DNA of 14,415 nt, from NCBI GenBank assembly GCA_958419945.1, contig CATZIC010000049.1:1-14415 (forward strand), in the 5' to 3' direction. Numbering within the stretch: position 1 is the stretch's first letter; each line of letters begins with the position of its first letter. Both the position numbers and the translations under genes were made by a program. Under the pieces are notes generated by a model. The model had not been told where the DNA came from and did no database searches. It saw only the letters and a program-made list of their open reading frames with translations. This document shows, one piece after another, positions 1 through 6,232 of this stretch. Origin of the DNA: an uncultured Clostridia bacterium. GTDB lineage: Bacteria > Bacillota > Clostridia > Christensenellales > Borkfalkiaceae.

Positions 1-259
1 TTTGTTTGTCGGCTATCTTAACAAGCATTTTTTCATGTAACGCTTTAAGCCTACGTGCGTAAGTAACCGCTATTTCACCCTCCGGCGTAAGCTTAAAATC
101 CCCCTTTCCACGCAGGAAAAGGCGGGCATTACATTCCTTTTCGAGTTGGCTTATATGATTGCTTACCGCAGGCTGGGTAAGGGATAATATTTCCGCCGCT
201 TTTGTAAAGTTTTTACATTCCGAAACCACTAATAAAGTTTCGAGTTTTACGTCCAACAT
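1..259 (-). CDS. LysR-family transcriptional regulator, N-terminal part (truncated by window edge)
   Basis: Translation from an ATG at 257-259 reads MLDVKLETLLVVSECKNFTK and continues through a winged helix-turn-helix typical of LysR regulators: KAAEILSLTQPAVSNHISQLE, with the recognition helix at TQPAVSNHI, followed by the wing residues LFLRGK and LTPEGE. About 86 residues are inside the window; the effector-binding domain lies beyond base 1. A ribosome binding site (AAGGAG on the minus strand, 266-271) supports the start. LysR regulators usually control a divergently transcribed neighbour, here the antiporter/MgtC operon starting at 482. The effector cannot be predicted from this fragment. 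Family assignment is secure; target assignment is inference from gene order. Confidence 0.9.
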   Translation of the reverse strand, partial: MLDVKLETLLVVSECKNFTKAAEILSLTQPAVSNHISQLEKECNARLFLRGKGDFKLTPEGEIAVTYARRLKALHEKMLVKIADKQ

Positions 260-318
260 AAAAAACTCCTTGCATAAATTATATTTATGGATACCAAAAA
301 ATATATAAGTTGCATTTT

Positions 319-350
319 TGATAAACATAGTATATCATATCTAACGATAT
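319..350. promoter_or_regulatory. Candidate LysR operator region between divergent genes
   Basis: The 222-base divergent spacer (260-481) holds two dyads: TGATA-N9-TATCA at 319-337 and ATATC-N4-GATAT at 337-350. The first contains a T-N11-A arrangement (T322 to A334), the loose consensus of LysR binding sites. The spacing of the pair resembles the recognition/activation site pairs of LysR promoters. AT-rich DNA yields such dyads by chance, so this is tentative. Confidence 0.35.
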
Positions 351-448
351 ATTTCAAGCGCCGATAAAAACTTTTGAAAAGCTTTTTTAAGCAAAGCGGT
401 GCGAAGATAAAAAATTACCGATATAAAACCTATAGAATATCGTCCTAT

Positions 449-454
449 TATAAT
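449..454 (+). promoter_or_regulatory. Probable -10 element for the antiporter/MgtC operon
   Basis: A perfect TATAAT lies 27 bases before the start codon at 482, and a strong ribosome binding site (AAGGAGGG, 470-477) precedes the start. No good -35 hexamer lies 16-18 bases upstream, which would fit an activator-dependent promoter under the divergent LysR regulator. Confidence 0.5.
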
Positions 455-481
455 ATGGTTTTATGCGACAAGGAGGGATAA

Positions 482-1960
482 ATGCTTAATTCATTTTACG
501 AAAGACTCGGACAGCAGTCCGAAGTTGCGGTCATCATTATTTCCATAGCCATTATGCTACTATGCGGCTTTTTGATGACAAGACTGACAAAAAAACTTAA
601 ACTGCCTAACGTTACGGCGTACATAGTGGCGGGAATACTTATTGGTCCGTTTTGCCTTAACCTTGTGCCGAAAAGTATTATCGACGGAACGGCATTCCTT
701 GCGGATATTGCTCTTGCGTTTATCGCTTTCGGTACCGGTGAGTTTTTCAAGTTTTCTAAACTTAAAAATAATGCGGGTAAGGTTGTGGTAATAACCCTTT
801 TCGAGGCTTTGACAGCTTCGCTTTTGGTTTTCGTGCTTACGTTTTGGATTCTTAAATTAAATCTCGCTTTCTCAATAGTGCTTGCGGCCCTTGCTTCCGC
901 TACGGCACCGGCTTCCACGATGATGACAATTAGGCAGACGGGTGCAAAAGGTGATTTTGTGGACACGCTTTTGCAGGTGGTTGCCTACGACGATATTGTT
1001 GCGCTGCTTGCGTACAGCATTGCAATATCCATTGCAGTATCCTCTTCCACGGGGCAAGCGGTGGGATTTGGCGATATTGTACTTCCCATTTTGAAAAATA
1101 TCGGCGTTTTGCTACTTGGCGGCGTTTTCGGGCTTTTGATGAAACTTCTGATACAAAAAAAGCGTTCCGACGACAACAGGCTTATTATCGCAATAACGCT
1201 GCTTTTCGGTTTTTGCGGCATATGCGCATGCGTTAACGTTTCGCCGCTGCTTGGCTGCATGTCCATGGGCACGGTTTACGTGAACGCTTCGGACGACGAC
1301 AAACTGTTTAAGCAACTTAATTACTTTAATCCGCCTATTTTGCTTTTATTTTTCGTAAGAAGCGGACTTTCTTTCGACCTTAACGCTCTTATTAAACCTT
1401 CAGGCTCAATCGGCGGTGTTTCACTTTTGACAATAGGTATTCTTTATTTTATCGTGAGAATCGTCGTAAAATACGGCGGAGCATTTTTGGGCTGTCTTTG
1501 CACGAAAAAACCGAAAGAAACAAGAAATTATTTCGGGCTTGCGCTTATTCCGCAGGCAGGCGTAGCGATAGGCCTTGCGGCAATCGGTGCAAGAACCCTT
1601 GGCGGAGAGTCGGGAAGCGCTTTGGAAACGGTTATTCTTGCTTCAAGCGTTCTATACGAACTTATCGGACCTGCGGCGGCAAAACTTTCACTGTATCTTT
1701 CCAAGTCTTATTCCAATAAGTTAGAGGACCTTGTTCCGCTCGACCCGCTCGAAAAGTGCGATAATAAAGAGAGCAATTCGCTGGAACTATTGATAGAGCG
1801 TATTCAGAGAATTCAGGTAGAATTAGCGAAAGAAACGGAAAACGAGGAAGAAGTTGCTTTTACGGAAGCGGCGGAAGAATTTACGTCGTTTGAAAATTTA
1901 CAAAAAAGATTAATTACGAAAAGTAAAAAACTTAAATACGAGGTGAAAAATAATGATTGA
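482..1960 (+). CDS. CPA2-family cation/proton antiporter (Na_H_Exchanger fold)
   Basis: This 492-residue membrane protein has about a dozen hydrophobic helices between residues 15 and 410 and a hydrophilic, Glu/Lys-rich cytoplasmic tail (about 411-492). The segment after helix 1, RLTKKLKLPNVTAYIVAGILIGP (about 34-56), is characteristic of CPA2/Kef-type exchangers. An acidic pair in a membrane helix (AYDDIVALL, D170-D171) matches the ion-binding Asp pair of electrogenic members. There is no TrkA-N/RCK nucleotide-binding domain, unlike KefB/KefC; the tail looks helical instead. Expected role: exchange of Na+ or K+ for protons across the cytoplasmic membrane. The start is fixed by AAGGAGGG at 470-477. 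The stop overlaps the next gene by 8 bases, so the two are probably translationally coupled. Ion specificity cannot be read from the sequence. Confidence 0.88.
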   Translation: MLNSFYERLGQQSEVAVIIISIAIMLLCGFLMTRLTKKLKLPNVTAYIVAGILIGPFCLNLVPKSIIDGTAFLADIALAFIAFGTGEFFKFSKLKNNAGKVVVITLFEALTASLLVFVLTFWILKLNLAFSIVLAALASATAPASTMMTIRQTGAKGDFVDTLLQVVAYDDIVALLAYSIAISIAVSSSTGQAVGFGDIVLPILKNIGVLLLGGVFGLLMKLLIQKKRSDDNRLIIAITLLFGFCGICACVNVSPLLGCMSMGTVYVNASDDDKLFKQLNYFNPPILLLFFVRSGLSFDLNALIKPSGSIGGVSLLTIGILYFIVRIVVKYGGAFLGCLCTKKPKETRNYFGLALIPQAGVAIGLAAIGARTLGGESGSALETVILASSVLYELIGPAAAKLSLYLSKSYSNKLEDLVPLDPLEKCDNKESNSLELLIERIQRIQVELAKETENEEEVAFTEAAEEFTSFENLQKRLITKSKKLKYEVKNND

Positions 1961-2672
1961 TCCTATTGCTAAAATATTGGGCGAATGGTCGCAAAATCTT
2001 AATGGATTTAGTATATTATTCAGAATAGTACTGTCGGTTGCACTTTCCGCAATTATAGGTTTTGAGCGTTCAAGTAAACGCCACTCGGCAGGGTTAAGAA
2101 CCTTTATTTTGGTGTCGCTTGCAATGACGGTTACGATGCTGCTTGACGAATATCTGAGCGAAAAAGCAGAGGCGTATATATACGTTTTGTCCTGCGCGGG
2201 CATTATCGGTGTTGCCATAATAAGCGTACATTCACTGCTTTTAAGTTCGAGAAGTCAGATAAAAGGACTAACTACCGCCGCAGGGCTTTGGGCCTCCGCA
2301 ATAATCGGGCTTACGATAGGCGCAGGATACTATACCGTAACTATGATATCATTCGTTGTACTTATCTGTTCGCTTACGATATTCCCCGTACTTGAAAGAT
2401 ACCTTAAAAACCGTTCCAACTACTTTGAAGTGCATCTGGAACTTAAAAACAGCGGATATCTTCAGACCTTTGTAAGTACCATAAGAAGGCTTGGCCTTAG
2501 AATCGACGATATCGAGGCCAACCCTGCATATGCAAATTCAGGACTTAGCGTTTACTCGATTTCCATTTCGATAAGCAGCCGTGAACTTAAAAAGTATAAG
2601 ACGCATTCGGAAATTATAGAGGCTTTAAGAAGCCTTGATTACATTTATCATATCGAGGAAATGTGGCTTTAA
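1953..2672 (+). CDS. MgtC/SapB-family membrane protein
   Basis: This 239-residue protein has about four to five membrane helices in residues 20-145 and a cytoplasmic C-terminal domain (about 150-239) consistent with the ACT-like domain of many MgtC proteins. The family signature is clear at residues 35-52: GFER, then SAGLRTFILV, with E38, R39, G47, R49 and T50 conserved. MgtC proteins are linked to survival in low Mg2+ and to modulation of ATP synthase or ion transport; the biochemical role is still debated. The start ATG lies inside the end of the antiporter gene (8-base overlap), so the antiporter and MgtC-like protein are probably made together, suggesting joint work in ion or pH stress. 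A terminator follows at 2717-2751. Confidence 0.9.
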   Translation: MIDPIAKILGEWSQNLNGFSILFRIVLSVALSAIIGFERSSKRHSAGLRTFILVSLAMTVTMLLDEYLSEKAEAYIYVLSCAGIIGVAIISVHSLLLSSRSQIKGLTTAAGLWASAIIGLTIGAGYYTVTMISFVVLICSLTIFPVLERYLKNRSNYFEVHLELKNSGYLQTFVSTIRRLGLRIDDIEANPAYANSGLSVYSISISISSRELKKYKTHSEIIEALRSLDYIYHIEEMWL

Positions 2673-2678
2673 TCGGCT

Positions 2679-2694
2679 TATAGACCGACTTTTT
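2679..2694. repeat. 16-bp direct repeat, copy A
   Basis: TATAGACCGACTTTTT occurs here, 7 bases after the MgtC-like stop codon, and again exactly at 3430-3445, next to the acetyltransferase stop. The two copies bracket the HIT gene and tRNA-Pro. Here it also forms the 3' part of a weak hairpin followed by T5. Confidence 0.6.
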
Positions 2695-2716
2695 GGCATT
2701 TTTATATTGGTTTAGC

Positions 2717-2751
2717 AAAAAAAGGGATAACTGCGGTTATCCCCTTTTTTT
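2717..2751. terminator. Bidirectional intrinsic terminator between MgtC-like and HIT genes
   Basis: GGGATAAC (2724-2731) pairs perfectly with GTTATCCC (2736-2743) around a TGCG loop, flanked by A7 on the left and T7 on the right. It therefore serves the antiporter/MgtC operon on the plus strand and the HIT gene on the minus strand, whose stop codon (2750-2752) touches the T run. Confidence 0.9.
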
Positions 2752-3229
2752 AAATCATTTTATTTATCATTTCTTTTACTTTGTTAAGTTTTTTCCCGTC
2801 GTAAACGTATGAATGTCTTTCTTTTGTGAAATTTATGCTTCCACGTTTTTCATAAGCGTATCTTGGGATAAGCTGTACGTGGTAATGATTGTTTAATCCA
2901 TCGCACATAGTACACATATACACCCTTTCACACTTATAAACTTCCTTAATAATTATCATAAATCGTTTTGCAAATCTGATTATTTTTTCATTTATATAGT
3001 CCGATGCCTCGCTTAAATCATGATAATGTTCTATAGTAGAAATGCACATATGCCCGTCAGCTCTTGGATTGCCCACAAAAAAGCACTCGATATCTTTATC
3101 TTCATAGATAAGCTTATCGGAATTATCTCCGTACAATGCGCCGTTATGTTCACGGTTAAGGCAAGTCGGGCATATGCCCAGGTCTACCAATTCCCCCGTT
3201 GATAATTTTAAAAGTTCGCTATCTTCCAT
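2750..3229 (-). CDS. HIT-family protein (HxHxQ variant), probable nucleotide hydrolase/transferase
   Basis: This 159-residue protein carries the histidine-triad loop as HYHVQLIP (115-122): H115, H117 and Q119. Gln replaces the third His, as in the GalT branch of the superfamily and some bacterial relatives. Upstream, GHMCISTIEH (59-68) matches the conserved strand with G-H and E-H residues of HIT folds. C20 and C23 (CPTC) could form part of a zinc site as in zinc-containing HIT proteins. Likely chemistry is cleavage of a nucleoside phosphate ester or anhydride (AMP-lysine or Ap4A-like substrates); the substrate is unknown. The start has an AGGGG-type ribosome binding site just upstream, and an extended -10 promoter lies at 3265-3273. 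It is transcribed separately from the tRNA upstream. Confidence 0.82.
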   Translation of the reverse strand: MEDSELLKLSTGELVDLGICPTCLNREHNGALYGDNSDKLIYEDKDIECFFVGNPRADGHMCISTIEHYHDLSEASDYINEKIIRFAKRFMIIIKEVYKCERVYMCTMCDGLNNHYHVQLIPRYAYEKRGSINFTKERHSYVYDGKKLNKVKEMINKMI

Positions 3230-3264
3230 ATCTACCCCTATTTACAGTTTAAAATCTGCAATCT

Positions 3265-3273
3265 ATTATAACA
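3265..3273 (-). promoter_or_regulatory. Extended -10 promoter for the HIT gene
   Basis: On the minus strand TGT-TATAAT (TG-N-TATAAT) ends 35 bases before the HIT start codon. The -35 region is poor, which the extended -10 can offset. It lies just beyond the tRNA terminator, so the HIT gene is independently expressed. Confidence 0.65.
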
Positions 3274-3289
3274 CAAATAATTGAAACAG

Positions 3290-3322
3290 AAAAGGGTTGA
3301 TATCGTAATATCAAACCCTTTT
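3290..3322 (-). terminator. Terminator after tRNA-Pro
   Basis: The arms 3290-3303 and 3308-3322 form a 14-bp stem with one bulged base and a 4-base loop; on the minus strand it ends in TTTT. It starts immediately after the encoded CCA end of the tRNA, so termination and 3' processing are close together. Confidence 0.85.
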
Positions 3323-3399
3323 TGGTCGAGGTGACGAGACTCGAACTCACGACCTCTTGGTCCCGAACCAAGCGCGCTACCAAACTGCGCTACACCTCG
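3323..3399 (-). tRNA. tRNA-Pro (anticodon CGG)
   Basis: Read on the minus strand, the sequence folds as a full cloverleaf. The acceptor stem is CGAGGTG/CACCTCG, the D stem GCGC/GCGC, the anticodon stem CTTGG/CCAAG with loop TTCGGGA (anticodon CGG, reading CCG), and the T arm loop TTCGAGT. The discriminator is A and CCA is encoded in the DNA. G at position 37 is usual for proline tRNAs. The T stem contains two G-T pairs. Confidence 0.95.
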
Positions 3400-3410
3400 A
3401 AAGCAGTGGT

Positions 3411-3433
3411 TATAGGCGGAAAACCGACCTATA
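3411..3433. other. Hairpin between acetyltransferase and tRNA-Pro
   Basis: TATAGGCGG (3411-3419) and CCG-A-CCTATA (3424-3433) form a 9-bp stem with an AAAA loop and one bulged A. There is no T run on the minus strand, so this is at best a weak terminator for the acetyltransferase gene or a processing structure before the tRNA. Confidence 0.4.
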
Positions 3434-3445
3434 GACCGACTTTTT
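3430..3445. repeat. 16-bp direct repeat, copy B
   Basis: This is an exact second copy of TATAGACCGACTTTTT (first at 2679-2694, same orientation). It lies just beyond the stop codon of the leftward acetyltransferase gene and overlaps the right arm of the hairpin at 3411-3433. Confidence 0.6.
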
Positions 3446-3449
3446 ATAT

Positions 3450-4154
3450 TCAGCCAACCCAATATACGTAATCGTTATAAAAGGTCAAGCCTACTTTTAA
3501 ACACATATTACGGGACTTATCATTGCCATCAACAATATGACAAAACGGAACGCCGCCCATATCTAAACAATAATTTATGTCCCTTATAAGAAGTTCAGAT
3601 CCTATGCCCATACGGCGGTAAGGTTTAAAAACTTCCAGCAGACCCATAGATAATTCGCTATGAAACCCTATAAAGCCTGCCATGTTGCCGTCAACGAAAG
3701 CGGAAAACATACCGCGATCCTTTATTGCCGTCAAAACCTCTTCATAGGTCATGGGCAAACGATAGTTTTCCAAAACAGCCTTTATATTATAATCTGTAGC
3801 AAGCATTTTGTCAATCGATATTTCGGGATTTTCGGGTATTTTTTCCCTTTTATTCCAAAAAGCTTGATAGCACTTTTTAAAAACGCCGATTTGGAATTTC
3901 TCGTTTATTATGCGAGCGGTCTCTTCGTCCGTGCACATTGCGACTTTTACGCCGTCTATAAGCGATATTACTTTATCCCTTACGGAATAATCGTTTAAAC
4001 TTATAAGCCATATTCCGTCGGAGTTTTTAACGGCGACTCCGCTATCCGATCCGTACATGATTTCGGCGTTTTTATCCCGTTTTAAAACTTCTATAAGGCA
4101 AACGTTTTTAGCAAAATCCTTTGATAATAGGCTTATAGCCTCACTTTTCGTCAT
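3450..4154 (-). CDS. GNAT-family N-acetyltransferase
   Basis: This 234-residue protein has its catalytic GNAT domain in the C-terminal half (about 115-234). The acetyl-CoA pyrophosphate loop is YRRMGIGSELL (179-189), an R-x-x-G-x-G motif. The end, NDKSRNMCLKVGLTFYNDYVYW, has the usual N-x-x-S and K-x-G-x-x pattern of the last helix and strand. The N-terminal half (1-110) looks like a degenerate GNAT-like or accessory domain. The substrate is unknown. The start codon lies one base after the stop of the ABC exporter, so the two are cotranscribed and probably coupled; no separate promoter or strong ribosome binding site is visible. The pairing might mean that the exporter and acetyltransferase act on related compounds, but that is inference only. 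Confidence 0.85.
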   Translation of the reverse strand: MTKSEAISLLSKDFAKNVCLIEVLKRDKNAEIMYGSDSGVAVKNSDGIWLISLNDYSVRDKVISLIDGVKVAMCTDEETARIINEKFQIGVFKKCYQAFWNKREKIPENPEISIDKMLATDYNIKAVLENYRLPMTYEEVLTAIKDRGMFSAFVDGNMAGFIGFHSELSMGLLEVFKPYRRMGIGSELLIRDINYCLDMGGVPFCHIVDGNDKSRNMCLKVGLTFYNDYVYWVG

Positions 4155-4155
4155 T

Positions 4156-5943
4156 TCAGTTTTTCACGCCCCTAAAATAAAGGTCTTTATATATACCGTC
4201 CGGTTTGGACAGAAGTTCTTCGTGCGTACCTCTTTCCTCTATTCCCTTTTCGGTAATAACTATAATTTCGTCCGCATTTTGGATTGTGGATAGTCTGTGC
4301 GCAACGACGATAGTTGTTCTACCCTTAGAAAGTTTTTCAAGGCTTTCCTGTATCTGAAGCTCGGTTACGTTATCCAGTGCGCTTGTAGCTTCGTCCAAAA
4401 TAAGGATTGGCGGGTTTTTCAAAAATGCACGGGCTATAGAGACCCTTTGCTTTTGTCCGCCGGAAAGTTTTACTCCCCTTTCACCTACGTAAGTGTCGTA
4501 GCCGTCGGGAAGTTCCATAATAAAATCGTGAATGTTAGCAAGTTTTGCGGCGGTAATTATCTCTTCGTCGGTGGCATTAAGGTTTCCGTAAGCGATATTT
4601 TCCTTAACGGTACCGCCGTATAAAAATACATCTTGCTGAACGATGCCGATATTGCTTCTCAAGTCCTTTAAGGAAATATCTTTAACGTTTATATCGTCGA
4701 TATAAATACCGCCTTCGTCTATATCGTAAAAGCGTGGGATAAGGTTACAAAGCGTGGTTTTTCCGCCGCCCGACGGCCCTACCAAAGCAACCGTTTCGCC
4801 TTTTTCGATATGCATGGAAAGGTCTTTAATGACAAGATGCTTTTCCTTAGACTCGTCGTCGTCATCTTTTAGGTAGGTAAAACTTACGTGGTCGAAGCGG
4901 ATATCGCCGTTGAGTTTTTCAATTTTTACAGGCTTTTCGGCGTCCTTTTCGGGGGCGATTGCCATAATCTCCTGAAAACGGTTGAAGCCTGTCAAACCTT
5001 CCTGCACCTGTTCGAAAAGGTTTACGAAAGTGCGGATGGGGGTTATAAGCATGGAAACGTACAGAATGTAGCCCGCCATATCCCCTGCGGAAATAAGATC
5101 GTAACAGAAAAATACTCCGCCACAGGCCAAAGTTACAAGGTACAATATATCTATGCAAAGGTTCATTCCCGTGTGGAACTTACCCATAAGTTTGTAGTTC
5201 TTTTTGCGGACGTTTTTGTACTCGTCATTGGCGTTACTGAATTTATTTATTTCGTGGGATTCCGCCGTATACGACTTGGAAACACGAATGCCCGACAGCG
5301 AACTTTCCACACTTGCGTTGATTAAAGCGGTTTTTTCACGCCCTTCCTTATAGGTGGAGCGCATATCGTGGCGCAGCCTTATAACCACTATAAACATTGG
5401 CGGAAGAAGTACGAGCACCACAAGGGACAGCCACGGATTTATTGTGAGAATCATTATAAGTGCGCCGATAATGGATATCAGCGACAAAAAAATATCTTCG
5501 GGGCCGTGGTGGGCAAGTTCGGAAATTTCAAAAAGGTCGTTCGTAACCCTTGACATTATGGAGCCGACTTTAGTTTCGTCGTAGTAGGAAAAGGGCAATT
5601 TTTCAAGGTGAGTGAAAAGTTTAAGGCGCATATCCCCTTGAATACGAACGCCGACGAGGTGTCCCCAATAGGTTACGCAATAATTCAGAACCCCTTTAAG
5701 TAGGAAGATGCCGAGCATAACAGCCGACCAGATCACTATTAAATTTATCTGCTTTGTGGGAGCGTAATCGTTCATAATCTTCCTTGCAATGTAAGGATAG
5801 ATAAGATTGCACACCGCCATTAAAAAGGCGCAGGTTAAATCGAAGGCAAAAAGTTTTGCGTGCGGTTTATAGTATTTAGCAAACGCGCCTATTGATTTTA
5901 CAGCGGAATACTTCTTTTCAGAACTCTTTTCCGATTTTGTCAT
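4156..5943 (-). CDS. ABC exporter half-transporter, fused permease and ATPase (MsbA/LmrA type)
   Basis: This 595-residue protein has an N-terminal six-helix transmembrane domain (about 20-320) and a C-terminal ATPase (about 348-595). The ATPase motifs are complete: Walker A GPSGGGKTT (about 387-395), signature LSGGQKQR (about 491), Walker B ILILDEATSALD (about 508-519), and the H-loop in VAHRLST (about 545). It should work as a homodimer, or as a heterodimer with a partner not seen here. Drug, lipid or peptide export are all possible. The start ATG at 5941-5943 has no visible ribosome binding site and lies within the 3' arm of a leader hairpin (5941-5983). A promoter is at 6042-6070. The gene is divergent from typA and followed at one base by the acetyltransferase. 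Confidence 0.92.
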   Translation of the reverse strand: MTKSEKSSEKKYSAVKSIGAFAKYYKPHAKLFAFDLTCAFLMAVCNLIYPYIARKIMNDYAPTKQINLIVIWSAVMLGIFLLKGVLNYCVTYWGHLVGVRIQGDMRLKLFTHLEKLPFSYYDETKVGSIMSRVTNDLFEISELAHHGPEDIFLSLISIIGALIMILTINPWLSLVVLVLLPPMFIVVIRLRHDMRSTYKEGREKTALINASVESSLSGIRVSKSYTAESHEINKFSNANDEYKNVRKKNYKLMGKFHTGMNLCIDILYLVTLACGGVFFCYDLISAGDMAGYILYVSMLITPIRTFVNLFEQVQEGLTGFNRFQEIMAIAPEKDAEKPVKIEKLNGDIRFDHVSFTYLKDDDDESKEKHLVIKDLSMHIEKGETVALVGPSGGGKTTLCNLIPRFYDIDEGGIYIDDINVKDISLKDLRSNIGIVQQDVFLYGGTVKENIAYGNLNATDEEIITAAKLANIHDFIMELPDGYDTYVGERGVKLSGGQKQRVSIARAFLKNPPILILDEATSALDNVTELQIQESLEKLSKGRTTIVVAHRLSTIQNADEIIVITEKGIEERGTHEELLSKPDGIYKDLYFRGVKN

Positions 5944-5983
5944 AACGTAATACCGAAAAGGACTTTCGAGGTATTCGGTTATG
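5941..5983 (-). promoter_or_regulatory. Leader hairpin that contains the ABC exporter start codon
   Basis: The 14-base arms 5941-5954 and 5970-5983 match at 12 of 14 positions (CATAAC/GTTATG and AATACC/GGTATT blocks), with additional inner pairing CGAAA/TTTCG. In the mRNA the start AUG is the last three bases of the 3' arm. There is no Shine-Dalgarno sequence in the usual window. The structure could hold translation low until it opens; alternatively the palindrome could be a DNA operator. Confidence 0.5.
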
Positions 5984-6041
5984 CTAAAAAAGCAGCCGCA
6001 AATATCACGAAAATCCGTCTAAAATTATTATTTACGATTGT

Positions 6042-6070
6042 ACTATAACACAAAATTGCTTTTTTGTCCA
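6042..6070 (-). promoter_or_regulatory. Promoter for the ABC exporter/acetyltransferase operon
   Basis: On the minus strand the -35 is TGGACA (6065-6070), the spacer is 17 bases and the -10 is TATAGT (6042-6047), with an extended TG just before it. It predicts a leader of roughly 90 bases ending in the hairpin at the start codon. Confidence 0.7.
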
Positions 6071-6098
6071 TTTTTTTCGTCGCTTATAATTATAATAT

Positions 6099-6128
6099 TT
6101 GACAAATAGCCTATATATAAGTTATAAT
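6099..6128 (+). promoter_or_regulatory. Promoter for typA
   Basis: A consensus -35 TTGACA (6099-6104) and consensus -10 TATAAT (6123-6128) are separated by 18 bases. The leader to the typA start is about 100 bases. It contains TTTAAGC at two places (within 6155-6192) and one GCTTAAA (about 6198-6204), so two alternative stems could form. Confidence 0.8.
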
Positions 6129-6232
6129 TTTTGCGTTTTCAGGATAGAATTTATTTAATTTTAAGCTGCTTTCGCGCTTTATTTTAAGCGGTTTTCGGCT
6201 TAAAGTTTACGCTAGACTTCTTCGAGGATTTT

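Noticed and set aside
3238..3462. Open frame over the tRNA-Pro gene
   Set aside because: It runs through a complete cloverleaf tRNA and its terminator and has no protein-family features.
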